Source: Nissolia schottii
Taxonomy: Eukaryota; Streptophyta; Magnoliopsida; Fabales; Fabaceae
Assembly (NCBI GenBank): GCA_003254905.1
Contig: QANU01021398.1
Coordinates: 396,847-460,846, forward strand
Direction of reading: 5' to 3'
DNA: 64,000 nt
In this document: one piece after another, positions 1 through 12,599 of the stretch
Layout of the letters: the number at the start of each line of letters is the position of its first letter
How positions within the stretch are numbered: position 1 is the stretch's first letter
Made by a program: the position numbers and the translations under genes
The notes under the pieces: generated by a model
Database searches by the model: none
The model's input: the letters and a program-made list of their open reading frames with translations, nothing else
Told to the model about the DNA's origin: nothing

Positions 1-1250
1 AAGGCATTTGTGAACTTTTCTCCGGAAGAGTATTTTTCACAGATACCTTTAACACGTCATCGAGCCCTGGTGACCGTAGACCGCTGTTCTGCTTGCGGTT
101 TCGTTACTTCCCGACCGTCCCAATGGGATCGTGGGAATATCCCAAGGTGTTAAAAACCTTTCCCTGGTACCTGTTGGCTTTCCAGAGACTTAGGGCTCTC
201 TGCTCAGTTCTACAGGATAAACAGAGTCGTTTTAGTGTCTGCGAAATCGTCCGAAACTCCGCAGAACTCCGCTTAACGGTCAGTTTAATCTCATCATCCG
301 ATTCTGAGGGTCATTAGGAATCATTTGAGTGTCATCCAACTTGGTCAAAACCAAACAGAATAATTCCTACAGACTTCCACACATTTACTCTTACCCAAGG
401 TTCTATGAGCAGTTATTCAGTGAAATTCTTACTAAGAAAATAGCGAGATGTTACAATGGTGATGGTGATGCGAGTGGGGAAATGTTACCTTCTCATCTAC
501 TTGTTCGATGCAAAGATAACATATTCTGCACTTGCGTCACCATCGCCATTATCGGAAATCACAAGGCCAGGTCGACGAAGATAACCTTTTCTGCCCTCAC
601 ATCACCATTTTGATATTGGCCTATCCCGCTGCCAGTTCGAGTGGATTTGTCGCTACATCGATAGTGTATGATTTAGGGTCAGGTTGTCACTAGACTAACT
701 TTAGAAGGGATTTTCCCACCGGAGTCGCAGACTCCAATGGGTGATGTCTATCGACTTCAGCCACATATGCCGAGTGCACCATTCTGGGAGGATTGGTTCT
801 TGGGCACTGGCGAGGATGTGAAGCTGGTTTGACAATTCTTACTGACTTTCCCCCATCAGGTGTTGGGCCTAGCGCTTCTCTCCTAACACGACTATCATGG
901 AGTAGGATCTTCTCGGTGCCTTGGAACAGGCAACACCTCCATCAGGCTCATCACAGGGTGAAGACATGGCCTAGGGGGAGCTACACAGCAATATCCACGC
1001 CGCTCCAATCGTCCGAGGAGCAGCCACACAAGAGGAAAATACCATGTTCTTGGAGGTCGACATCACGATGCCGCAGATAGATAGTTTAGGGTTATTTTTG
1101 TTATGTATATTATTTTGTAACTTTAATGTAACTTTATGTATGTTACTTTATTATGTGATTTATTTCGTTGAGTTTGTTATTTCTTTATGACTAATTTGTT
1201 TAGATATGAATAAAGAATAAACATACTAACAACAATTTAACAAAAAATGA
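1..1250 (+). pseudogene. Degenerate coding-like DNA, probably the 3' tail of a DNA transposon protein
   Basis: This stretch is less AT-rich than its surroundings and has coding-like composition on the plus strand, but no frame stays open beyond about 95 codons. One readable segment near 737-830 gives PMGDVYRLQPHMPSAPFWED followed by an early stop. The region ends near 1080, after which AT-rich DNA resembling a 3' UTR begins. Tails of this kind are seen on plant mobile-domain and CACTA/MULE proteins, and CACTA-like palindromes follow at 1495-1577, but I do not recognise a domain. The assignment is inference and an ordinary decayed gene is equally possible. Confidence 0.25.
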
Positions 1251-1990
1251 CATAACATGTAACAAGTCATTCGTAAAAGGCATCCATAAACAGGCATATA
1301 ATGGACTAGTACATAACAAGCCATCTATAGCAATTCTGTCTTGTTTCTTTTTTCCCCACTATTATAATACACTAAAATCTCTACTAACTCTTCACTCATT
1401 TATTTTTCTCTAATTTAAACAAAAAATCTAAACCTTAGTACAACTACAATGAGTATGCGCTTCTATTTATATATCTGATTTTTAACATAATACATAGGAG
1501 CTAATTTAAATAGACTCCTATTTTTAAAAAAAATTTATAATTTTTTATATAGGAGGCGATTTAAATCGACTCCTATTTTTTTAAAAAAAATAATTATTAC
1601 TTCCTTTATAAAATAATTGGTTTAGTTTGAAAATAACTTTACAATTGATTCACAGGAAAAATGACCTATTTTTTATGTTTTATTTTGGTAAAATATTCCA
1701 AAATAAATGAAAAAAAGAAATTAGGAAGACACAAAAATCTATTACGGACCCAAAGCCTTTATGTCTCTCTCTAAATAATCATATTTTTTTTCTAAAAAAA
1801 ATATTTTTCTTTTCTAGCCGCTTCTTCTCTCTTCCTTTTCTCTCGATAAGCCCAACAGAGGTGGGCCCCTCTTAATAATGAGCAAAAGGCACGAAAATGA
1901 GGTGGACGAAACAAAACAGGAGCATCAAACGTGGGAGAACTGAAGCCCCGTCACGCGGTTGTCGACGGTGGATGTGCCACGCCTGTAGCC
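1251..1990. other. AT-rich intergenic DNA with two palindromic repeat units
   Basis: No gene is visible. At 1495-1520 and 1549-1577 there are two copies of a hairpin unit of the form ATAGGAG..ATTTAAAT..CTCCTAT, about 54 bp apart. Repeated short palindromes of this kind are typical of subterminal regions of CACTA transposons, so this may be the terminal part of the element whose coding debris lies at 1-1100. From about 1750 the DNA becomes pyrimidine-rich and grades into the upstream region of the MYB gene. Confidence 0.35.
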
Positions 1991-2004
1991 TTCACACACA
2001 GCCT

Positions 2005-2011
2005 ACGTGGC
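2005..2011 (+). promoter_or_regulatory. ACGTGGC (G-box/ACE-like) element upstream of the MYB gene
   Basis: ACGTGGC lies about 85 bp upstream of a TATA box and 480 bp upstream of the MYB start codon. ACGT-core elements bind bZIP factors such as HY5, which is known to drive light-responsive expression of subgroup-7 MYB genes in Arabidopsis. The sequence match is direct; the function is inference. Confidence 0.4.
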
Positions 2012-2093
2012 ACCATCTCCCGCCACAGATCTTTCTGCATCACTGTAGCCCCCACTTCCATGCACTCATCATTTTCCACTCCCCTCTTCTTCC

Positions 2094-2100
2094 TATAAAT
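2094..2100 (+). promoter_or_regulatory. TATA box (TATAAAT) of the MYB gene
   Basis: TATAAAT sits in a pyrimidine-rich context about 395 bp upstream of the MYB start codon. A transcription start near 2125-2135 would give a leader of about 350 nt, possibly with a short leader intron (donor GTGAGT near 2319, acceptor TTTTTCAG at about 2444). Confidence 0.5.
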
Positions 2101-2310
2101 CAACTCGCACCTCTTTGTGCTTTTTCTACATAATTCACCCACGAGTACCTCGCTATGCTTCCAAGTTTCAATTTCAAATTACAAACACGCAAATAACATG
2201 TACACACCCTTCTCCATGCTCCAAACACTTAAAAAGAGTGAGTGAGCTATTGCTATAAGCCATATATCTCAAACACACTACACTAGTCATTTAATTAACT
2301 CCATGGAGTA

Positions 2311-2400
2311 CAATAGGGGTGAGTCTCAGCACAACAATAAAATTTCTTGTCTTATAACTTAGAGATTACATGTTCAAATCTTAAAGAGTTTCTTCACATA
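2311..2400 (+). repeat. tRNA-derived SINE-like relic in the MYB leader
   Basis: The segment reads like a decayed tRNA head: an A-box-like part (GTGAGTCTCAGCACAAC) near 2317-2333 and a B-box-like part (TGTTCAAATCT, close to the consensus GGTTCAAATCC) near 2372-2382. Plant tRNA-derived SINEs have this arrangement. It lies directly upstream of the MYB start codon and may be part of the leader or a leader intron. The match is by eye only. Confidence 0.35.
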
Positions 2401-2489
2401 CAAAAGAAAGATGGTGTACATCTACATTTTATATACTTTTTCAGGTGGAAACCTTGTGCATTGAGCTACATTATTTATCTCTCTCCAAT

Positions 2490-5400
2490 ATGGGAAGGGC
2501 TCCTTGTTGTGAGAAAGTGGGGATGAAGAAGGGGAGGTGGACAGCAGAGGAAGATGAGCTATTGACAAAGTATATTCAGGCCAATGGGGAAGGTTCATGG
2601 AGGTCATTGCCCAAGAATGCAGGTATATGTGTATATCAATTGTTAAATATTCATTTTCATTTTTCTTCCTTTTTCCTACTTAATACTATTATTAGTCCCC
2701 TTTCCTTTGTTTTTGTGGGGGACCATTTCTCTGTTTTGAGTTTGGACTAAATTCCAACTACAAAATATATAAAAAATATTACATTGCCATAATTTTTTTT
2801 AAGCTTAATGTGGCATAATTTTTAATCTTAGATAGGTAAATAATTGTTACTCTTTTTAATTACTTATCCAATCAGTCTCTTTAAATTTTATTAAATTCTG
2901 ACAATATTTTTTTTTTTTACTTATATATAGTTGCCATGTATTTATCTTGTTGAAGGCGTAATTGTGGGATTATTAATGGGTTTCTTAATTTGTGTCTTGT
3001 TCTTGGGTTTTTGAAGGATTAAAAAGGTGTGGGAAGAGTTGTAGACTAAGGTGGATTAACTATTTGAGAGCTGACATCAAACGAGGGAACTTCACAGCCG
3101 AAGAGGAAGATACCATCGTGAAGTTGCATACTTCTTTTGGGAACAGGTCAGTGCCAGTGGCAAATTGAGTTTAATTTAAATTGAAGAAGAAATTTTTTTT
3201 GGGTATTTATTCCGTGGGTATTTAAATAACCCCATATATATATATTAATTGGACCACATTGAAGAAAAAGTAATGAAATTTGTAAAAAAAAAATAATATT
3301 AAAAATATTTAATAAGGATTTTGTTACTTGTACCCCTTAATTTAGACAAATTCATATACCCTCACATGGAAAAGGTGGGCCCTGCCACTTAGCATTTCAA
3401 ATCAAGAGTGTCTATGTCAAACGAAAATTTCTAGGGTGATCTTAGATTGTTTTATCGGATAGAAAGTTATAAAATAAATGACATTTCATATTTAAAAGAT
3501 ATATTTGAGAGACTTGGTTTATTAATTTATAAATTAACTTATTTTTAATAAATAATATTTGGTATTTTTTTATTTCATCTCTAAATATATTAAATATCAT
3601 TCATAAAATTGGATATATTAATTTGTCGATTAATTTGTTAAGTTTTTTAAACAATGTTATTTCGTTAATAACTAGTGAATTTTTATTTTTAAGAGAGATT
3701 GAAATGGTCATTTATTATTTATTATGTGGTATGGAGTATATTCAACATATAAAAATTTGACATCTAAAAGTGATACAAATATATTTTTTGGAAACCCTAA
3801 ATTCAGTAAAAAGAGACACAAAACCTTTAATGGTTGTAAATTTGAACTGAGACTTTGGGTCTTTTTTTATAATGAGCATTCTTAATTAATATTTTTTTTC
3901 TAGATACTTCATAAATTATATTTAATAACGTTTGAAATTGGAACCTCATGTATATTGTCCAAACTCCTCATCATTAGACCAATCATAATGGGTTAATATA
4001 TTTACTTTTAATCTATAATTAACATTACTTTTGAAGAACTTGATAAGAAAATTTAGAATTTAGAAATGGCAACAAAAGAATGTACTAACTCCCTTTGTTC
4101 TTCAATGTTAATCTCTTTTACTTTTTAAGATTCATTGATAATTCAATGCATTTTGACACAATTCATTGATAATTCAATCCAATTATATTTAAATGCATTA
4201 AATTATTGATAAATCTAAAAAATAAAATGGACTATCATTATAAAGATATTGTCTAAGCAAATATATTTTGGTGACAAGATTAATTATTGTTTCTAATTAA
4301 AGTACTGCAATTCACTTGGACTTTACCAATCACCATTAATTGCAACTAGAAACCTCAGCATTCACAATTGGTCTTTATCAAGATTATGTCCTCTTTGACA
4401 AGTACTTTAATTAGTTGAACACACGAAACACAATGTCTTAAATCACTTTACATGATTGATCTTAAGTCGAAACAAATTAGATAGAAAGAGAGAGAGAGTT
4501 GCGGAGAACAATTAGCTTAAACTTTCATTAGATCTTTCATAAATCAAATGAACACGTAAAGAAACATGTACATAAATATATTAGTTTAAAATTAATATTC
4601 ATTTGGTTATAAAATTATTTTAAAAGAGCATTTCATTTCATTTTTCAATAAGGCAAAATTTTAAATGTTATAATATTAATATTCTTAAATTTTATAAAAT
4701 ACCATAATAAACTCCATAAATATATATATATATATATATAATATAATATAATGTTTTATTTTAATTGCTCGATCTCTAGTGCAGATTTGATAGTTATGAC
4801 ACATACAATTATAGGCATGTACCCCTTTCAATGCGTTTCTCTAAAAGTGTACGTGTACAGTTTTGCCTGTTGTTGTCTAGTTGATTGTTACGAAGAGTCT
4901 TTGATACGGCAGTTGACAGCAACAATATAGAACTAAAAACTGACGCTTATGGATTGTATACCAGTAATTATTTTGCGGTCACAGAAAAGCTAAGGTTAAA
5001 ATAAGAAAATATAGTTGTAACTTTTCATAAAAATAATTTATGGGCATAGTATATTTTAAAAATAATATAAAAAATTTACATTTACATATAAATAAGAAAA
5101 TTAAGACTAAAATAAATAAAGTGACGTCATTAATTATAAACCCTAACAATAATTTTACGTGAAATAAATTTCAAACTTACAAAATTGTATTTAAGTTTAA
5201 TATTTACAACTTGTATATAGATTAAATTAATTAAAAATATTAAATTAATAGTTTAAAAATATAGTATATATTTGACATAAGTATTTACATAATTATTTAA
5301 GATAAAGTAATGAATATCAATAAATTAATTTAATTCGTATACTTATTTATATTTTATGTATAATAATATGTTTATGTAATATAATATTTCATATAATACA

Positions 5401-5977
5401 TGAGAAAAGCACTGTGTACACATGAATAATTTCATGTGAAAGTTTTATATAATTTGATTATGTGTAAATTTATTAAGAAGGTGACACCTAATTTGGAGCC
5501 CAAAAATAATTTAACGAATAATAAAAGTTTCCCGAAGCCTTAAAGGAGAATATCTAAACAGTGGTGAGAGAATCTATTTATGAATATACCCATGTCATGC
5601 ATTATCGTTGTTATGTACTCCTATATATATTTTTGCACGTTTTAGAATGAATATAACACCACCAACAGCCGACCCTACACTTTATGAATGACTGTCAAGA
5701 GTGGTAACTATCTCGCTCATAACTAAATACCAAATATACATTCAACAAAATATTTTCTCTCACTCCAGATTCTACAATTTTCTTTTTTATATTGTCAGTG
5801 ATGCTAAAGTTTAAATTCTTAATATCATGCATATTGCCCAAATTCATAAGGAGATGATACACAAAAATCTCGACACTTTATATAATATAAAATTTTAAAA
5901 GGAATATCTGTAGTAAGATTTAATTTGTTGACAATATAAAATATTTTTCACAGACAATACATTAGAGTTACTCTCTC

Positions 5978-6015
<38 letters not shown>

Positions 6016-7355
6016 TATAAGAGTTTAATTGTTATGTAAAATCAATTTAAATAAGTTTATCTTCTTAGCAAATTATGTATTACACATTAATAAAAGTTGT
6101 TAAGTCTCTCATACTGACTAGTTTAAAAATCTCACATATAATAAAATGATGATTGGATGATAATATAAAACTCTTTTATAATAATATTTTTTTTTTTTGT
6201 ATATATATGATTTCACGCAAACTAGCCAGTATTATTTTGGGGGCTTCTCTTATAGCGATCAAACTCTTCAAATTAATAGTTGCAATCTCTTAAATTTTGT
6301 TCCACTAAATTTTTCGTTGGGAGATTTTAATAAGGTATGGGTTGCACTGGTTGAGTGTCTTTAGTAAAAAAAAAAAAAGTAAACAAATAGAGCCATCCAA
6401 GGAATGATGAAGATTAATTTTTGGCTCATTGGATGAATGTTGTAGGTGGTCATTGATAGCAAGTAACTTGGCAGGACGAACAGACAACGAGATCAAGAAT
6501 TACTGGAACTCTCACCTCAGCAGAAAAATCTACCATTTCCGGAACTCGACAACTAGCGTAGACCCCACGCCGCGGGGGACCACCGATACACCCAACAACG
6601 AGGCTGCCATAATTCCTGCTAAGCCAAGAAGAGGAGGAAGAACAAGCCGCTGGGCCATGAAGAAGAACAAAACGTCCCTAAGCACCCAAAAGAAGAAAAG
6701 TGCCCCTAAAGATGACGACGTGGCTCCAATTACGCCAAAAACCCCTTCACTGGAGAGTGAGGGTGATCCCATTCCCATGGTGTTGGAAGAACCAACGAGC
6801 TCTAATGAGAAGGAGAAGGGAGTGGGACAACAACAGTGCTGTACAACAATGAATGAGAGAGAAATCAATGACGACACGCTATTTGGACCGTGTAACATTA
6901 TTGATCATCATGATGACCAAGTTGTAGAAGAAGGCATTAATTACAACGTTGTTGATGTTGGTGATGGTGGGGCGTTGTGTTTTGATGACATGATTGAAGG
7001 CTTCATTCTAGAAGAACCATGTGGGGCTTTGACCTTAATTGAAGAAAGAGAAAGAGAAAATAATAATAATAATAATAACAATAATAATAATAATAATAAT
7101 AACTGTTGTTTGAGCTCTTGTAATGGGGAAAGTGGAGAGTGGGATTTGGGTTTTGATATTGATAATTGGAATTGGGAGAGTGTGATGAATGATGATGGAA
7201 GTAAGTGTTGTGAGTCTTCTTCGGAGGAGCAGAGAGAAAAGTTGCTGGCTTGGCTGTGGGAAGATAATGATGATTGGCAAAGTGAATGCATGAGATTGGG
7301 AGAGATGGATGCTGAGAAACAAAATGATTTGGTTGCTTCTTGGCTTCTCTCTTGA
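2490..7355 (+). CDS. R2R3-MYB transcription factor, subgroup 7 (flavonol regulator, MYB11/12/111-like)
   Basis: Three exons, 2490-2622, 3017-3146 and 6446-7355, join through GT..AG introns into a 390-aa protein; the 133 and 130 bp first exons are the standard R2R3-MYB architecture. It starts with [20 protein letters not shown] and holds the tryptophan-spaced R2 (about 14-64) and R3 (about 67-115) DNA-binding repeats. Subgroup-7 hallmarks are [10 protein letters not shown] at 152-161 and the C-terminal WLLS. The R3 signature for bHLH partners is lost at three positions (Leu to Thr, Leu to Ser, Arg to Asn), as expected for bHLH-independent flavonol regulators. Family knowledge: such nuclear proteins activate early flavonoid genes (CHS, CHI, F3H, FLS). 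Odd points are a 15-Asn run at 293-307 and a 3.3 kb second intron. The start is supported by the conserved N-terminus; an in-frame ATG 45 nt upstream is unlikely. The family is certain; the subgroup is very likely. Confidence 0.95.
3147..6445 (+). other. Very long second intron of the MYB gene
   Basis: This 3.3 kb, strongly AT-rich stretch lies between the R3-splitting exons, with donor AG|GTCAGT and acceptor TTGTAG|GTGG. It contains (TA)n runs near 4720-4745 and 5982-6010 and a short GA run near 4487-4497. No open frame or recognisable transposon was seen. Intron 2 of MYB genes is usually a few hundred bp, so expansion by old insertions now too decayed to recognise is likely. Confidence 0.8.
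7059..7103 (+). repeat. In-frame AAT microsatellite encoding 15 asparagines
   Basis: Fifteen consecutive AAT/AAC codons lie inside MYB exon 3, with only two AAC interruptions. The near-pure repeat suggests recent slippage, so length polymorphism between alleles is expected. It lies in the acidic C-terminal activation region, not in the DNA-binding domain. Confidence 0.9.
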
Positions 7356-10300
7356 ATGAAAGAAGAATAGTATTAGGAAATGTTGTTTATGTTCTATTTT
7401 TTCCCCCTCTTTGATGTTAGAATTGTTTCTATCTTTGTTGTTTGGTGATGTTCGTGGATTTTTTTGCATGCCATATTGGGCTCTTAAAATTACGGTACCA
7501 TTTTGTTTTAGGGTAGATGTTTGTCAAAATAATTAGAATTTAATGGTTATGTATACCATCGTGTAATTAAATTCTTTTATATGTATGATTTTTTAAATAA
7601 TATGTGAGAGAGGGTTTTTTTTAATGTAACAAAATTTAATTGAATAATAATGTTGACACACACCAAAACGTCGCAATTCAAGTACGCAATCAAATAATAA
7701 TGTATAAAACTAAGTAAAACCCAAAAACGTAGTAAATGGGGCTAACCTAGGTCGTCTACAAGCAATTCAATTAATTCTGTTTGGATAATATAAAATTGGG
7801 GGTTGAGTGATTTTACAAATAAAATAAAATACACAACAAGGAAAGCAATATCGTGCATACGGTTCTTCCTAGATTAAGAATTACTAATCATTGGTTCCAC
7901 AAATTAAATGTTCATAAGGGGATGTTGTTTATTAGTCAAAGATCTCTAACTAACGCGCAATTCACCTAAGAGATCACAATTGCTTTCTCCTAAATATTAA
8001 CTGGTATAAGAATTAACAACCAAGATCTCAGTATAAAAAATATATACTAATTATATTCCTAATTGCACAACTCAATCAGATTTGATTAGTTCTTAAAATT
8101 CCCTAGCGGTCCTAACTTAAAAAATCCTACAATCGTCAAGATCTATTAATTCAACATTAACCCTAACTATAACATGCAATTGTTATATTATTAATTAGAG
8201 AAGAAAGAGGGATAATTATGAACATTCATTAAGCCCACGAACCTCAAATTAATCATAATATGGAATTACTACATGCAAAGTATTATCAAACTACTCTTCC
8301 ATGGAAGGAGGATTCAAATGCATAAAATAGAGAGAAGAAGAGAGTACAAAATAACAGAGAATTAAATTAAACAGAACTTGAATAAAATAAATGGAAGAAC
8401 TTCTCGTACAATTGAGGGCTTGCGTTATCCATGCGAGCGCTCTAACAATCCTTGAAGAATTAACAACTAAGCGCTACTAACATAAACCTAAGGTGTATAA
8501 AATAAAAGTAAAAAGTGCAGAAAATAAAAGTGGAAGCTGAGTATGGGTGGAGGATTAAAACTCATAATGATAAATAAAACAAGCAGTAAACAAATATGAA
8601 AATAATTCGCAAAACCTAAATTAAAATTACTGGTGAAAACAAAGTTGAACATGAAAGAACCAGAACGCAATCGCGAAAACTCTAATAGTGCTTGAATGCG
8701 AATAAACTATCTAAGCACCACTAACAAAGACCTATGGTGCTAGAAATAAATGTAAACTATAGAGAAACTAATCTAGGAGGCAAAGTATCAAGTTGTGATT
8801 GTGAGAAGATGTCTATTATAGAATATGTGCCCAAAATGAGTGAAAATCCCGCACTTTTGACACAACAGTTGGTAAAATAGAGATAACTTTGTCTATAGGT
8901 ATCAGATTGAGGTGATTCAAGTGTTCAATTAAAACTAAGAGATAGATCTACAACTTTGTAGTTGAAGCCAAATCAAGATTCAACCTCAAAATCCGTGACA
9001 AAGTCAACGTTAAAAAATCCTTAGCAAATCTTTGACCAAATCTTTTTGAATTTGAATTCAAATTTGTATTTTATGATCCAAATCTTCTCTTCAAATCTCT
9101 TCTTCAAAATTTGTATTTTATCTAATTTCCTTCAAATATTCATTGATCCTCTTAACAATTTATTTTTCTGCAATTAAAATAAAAAACTAAAAAGAAACAA
9201 AAAATTTACAAATTGATTTCTAAGATAAAAAATGGTGCCTTAAAGTGCATTTTTCTCAATTTATCACAAAAGAGGATAATGTGCAAAACATATTAATTAA
9301 GCATTAAAACCACACATTTTTATGATGCAATATTCAATTATAGAATAATAGAATAGGGTACAAACTCCAACTATCAAAATACCTTACACTTGAACAATTG
9401 CATGTCTTCATGCAAGGAACTAAGAACAAAAGCAGACTAAAAATAAAAATAAAATAAAAAAAGAAAGAAAAATCTTTTTGGTTCGATGACCCTATTTACA
9501 TCCTCTACAAAGCCACAAAACTTAGGGAGACACTTAAGCCGATTCACTAACTACCATACAACTATGCAATATGCATGACAATCCAAGAATAGAGTGCATT
9601 TAGACAAAAGATTGTATCACTGTGAACAAAACTAATTTTCTTGGCATAACAATCGTGAGCAAAGAATAAATCAATGCATATTAAAATCAATTGGGCCTCA
9701 CAAGTTAATGTGTGTCACTCATCACTCATAGTATATAGATTTATCCAATGCTCTCTCAAACACTACACTAGAGCCGCCTCCATAGGCTTGACTTTCTTCT
9801 AAGCATCACGGATCACTAATTAAACATGACATGCATCAAGAGGTCTTTTAAAGGTTGTAATGGGGCCAAGGTCAAGGTGGAGTATCATATGGCTAGTGAG
9901 CTAAAACCTAAGACTTGTAGAATCAATGGCATATGTGTTAACCAACGGTGCAAGAACCTTGATCTTGATTAGCTCCTCTTTGTTGCACAATTAACCAGGT
10001 GACAAATTTCCAAAGCACTTTTATTTACCTTTTTTTTCATTTTTTTTCTTTCCAACACTTTTTTCAACACTTCTTGGAAATATTGTCGCCACTTACCCCA
10101 CTTGCTTAGGGGAGAGTTTCTATCAGCGCATCTAATTGATTGTTTTATGGATTTGTTATCTCAAAATTTTTTTTTTGGTGTATGAGCAATTTTATATATA
10201 TTTTTCAACCAATTAGAGCATTTGTTTGGTTGTTCAATTCTTCTTGCTTCTAATTCCTTTGCTCCGTGCCTCTCATTCCTATGGGATTTTAATAAGAATT

Positions 10301-10440
10301 GCATTATTTCACTCATATGCATCCATTCTCTTGAACTATACTAAATTTATACGAAAGTGGAGAAATTGGTTAGTAAATTCACATAAAACAATGCAAATAA
10401 ATGTCACTTTAACCTATGAAAATACTAAAATATGACACTT
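7356..10440. other. AT-rich, gene-free DNA, probably non-coding LTR-retroelement remains
   Basis: The first 150 bp are the MYB 3' UTR. The rest has no convincing gene. About 9000-9250, read on the minus strand, resembles AT-rich gypsy-type LTR or leader DNA, and two diverged related units occur near 8396-8530 and 8660-8770 (each with a '..tctaa..aat..cttgaa..ctaagc.. cactaac' pattern). A poly-T-rich stretch lies at 10027-10080. No reverse transcriptase, gag or clear LTR pair was found, so the type is inference. Confidence 0.35.
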
Positions 10441-10605
10441 ATCACCTGTGAATCAAGAGGAACTTCAGCAGGAAGCCTTAAATTTTTTTCAAAAAGCTTT
10501 TTTATACTCACGAGGAGCTTGATCCTGACATTATGAAGGCCAGGAAGGTTGCCACTCTCTCACTCAGGATGTTACCACAGATGAGGTTAAGCAGACTGTT
10601 TTGGG

Positions 10606-11785
10606 GATGAACTCGTTTAAATCCCCAGGCCCTGATGATTTTCAAGGTTTATTTTTTGAAAGAATATTGGGATATTGTGAGCTTTGATGTTTGTCAAATT
10701 GTGCAGAATGCTTTTACAGGTGGCTCTTTCAATCCTCGTCTGGTCAAAACTCTCTTGGTTCTTATTCCAAAGGTTGAGCAGCCAACTAAGATGAAGGAGT
10801 TTCAATTGATCAGCCTTTGTAATGTAATCTATAAAATCATTACTAAAGTGTTGGTTAACAGGCTTCACCCTTTTCTGGAGGAGTTGATTAGTCCTATGCA
10901 GGGTGGCTTTATTCCTAGGAGAGTTGTGCTGATAATATCATTTTTTCTCAGGAAGTGTTACATTACATGAAGAAGACAAAAATCAAGAAGGGGGTCTTAG
11001 CTTTTAAAGTGGATCTTGAGAAGGCCTATGATCGTGTTGATTGGTCCTTTCTTGAGAAGACGTTGTAGGATTTTGGGTTCCCGGAGATCACGACGAAGTT
11101 GATTATGACTTGTGCCCAATCTTCTGCTCTCTCTGTTCTTTGGAATGGGGGTAGACTTGAGAGTTTCTCTCCTTTGCGTGGCTTACATCAAGGAAATCCT
11201 ATGTCCCCCTTTCCTTTTTATTCTCTGTATGGAGAAGCTGTCTATTGTTATCAACAAAAATTGTATATTGCTAGACTTGGCCTGCCTATTTCTCATCTTA
11301 TGTTTGTTGATTATGTTCTCCTCTTTTTCAAATCCAAGAAGTCTCAGGGGTATGTTGTGTTACAGGTTCTTAATGACTTTTGTTCTGCTTCTGGTATGCG
11401 AGTAAATTTTGATAAATCTAGAGCATTATGTTCTAAGAATGTGTCCAGGCAACGTAGGGATGTGTTCACTGGTACATCCTCTATCCGTTTCACCTCAAAT
11501 ATTGGTAAATATCTGGGAGTTTTGCTCATTCATGGGAGAGTTAAGAAGGTATATTTTCAACACATTCTTGAGAAAATTAATGGTCGGTTGGTTGCTTGGA
11601 AAGGAAAAATGCTCAACAGGGCTGGGAAGATGTGTATTGCGAAATCAGTTATTGCTTCCAATCCTGTTCATCAAATGCAAGCCATGCATTTCCCTAATGG
11701 AGTGTGTGATGAAATTGATAGACACACTAGGCACTTTGTTTGGAATTGTGGAAATAGTACTAGGAGTTTCAATCTAGCTAGCTAG
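10606..11785 (+). pseudogene. LINE reverse transcriptase fragment
   Basis: Readable pieces include KSPGPDD, an LVLIPK motif, the ISLCNVIYKIITKVLVNRL block, MQGGFIPRR, the palm segment FKVDLEKAYDRVDW, and LHQGNPMSP (family LRQGDPLSP). The frame changes near 10920 and a stop occurs near 11066. The catalytic FADD box reads FVDY at 11303-11314: the second aspartate is a tyrosine, so this copy could not reverse transcribe even if the frame were intact. Confidence 0.88.
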
Positions 11786-12599
11786 AATACTTTTGTGACT
11801 CCTAAGCGCGCGATTCGGGGGGTCTGGGGCTAAGAAATGTTCATTGTGCTAATTGGGCCCTCCTTGAAAAACTTGTTTGGAAGATTTTATATCAGGATAA
11901 CTCGCTATGGGTCTCGGTTGTGCACTCAACTTGTTTATGTTCACGTCTCTGACACTGATCTCTTGGTATCTGATATTTGTCGCAACAATGCTTGGGAGTT
12001 ATCCTCCTTATATACAAATCTCTCTCCTTCCATTTGCCATGAGATTGAGGGTGATGTGCCTAGTGCTCATGAGGGTTAGTTCTGGTCTCCTGCAAGAAGC
12101 GGCATTTATTCCGCTGCTGATGGATGGATATCGATGGATTCTCGTTGAGCGTGAATTGGTCTTGGATTTGGAAGTTGAAAGTTCTTGAGAAAATCAGCAA
12201 GCTGCTTATTTGGATTGCGATGCACATGATTTTATCCACTAATGAGTTGCATCATCACTATGACCTTGTAGCTGCCACATTGCAGTAGAAAAGACACTCT
12301 CCTCCATTGACTACGTATGTGATAGTCCTAAAGCTTGCTGCATGTGGATTTCTTTGGGTTTCTCATCTCATCCATCTTTTAGGCACCCTGAGTCCTTTGT
12401 GTTGGGGATTATTCTTCACTGTTCCTAGTGGGTCTTTGGTGGGTTTGGTGGAGTCGGAATAAAGATGCTTTTGATGATGACAAATGGTTTATTGTTGTTA
12501 CAGCAAGATGGGCTCGGGCTATGACTATTGATTTTGAGAGAACCCAGATGTTGAGTTCCTACACTTTGGTTCCTTTGGATAGCTGACAATGTCCACCTC

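Noticed and set aside
6941..7469. Minus-strand open frames opposite MYB exon 3 with poly-Leu and poly-Ile
   Set aside because: They are the reverse reading of the AAT microsatellite and of conserved MYB coding sequence; no independent codon signal.
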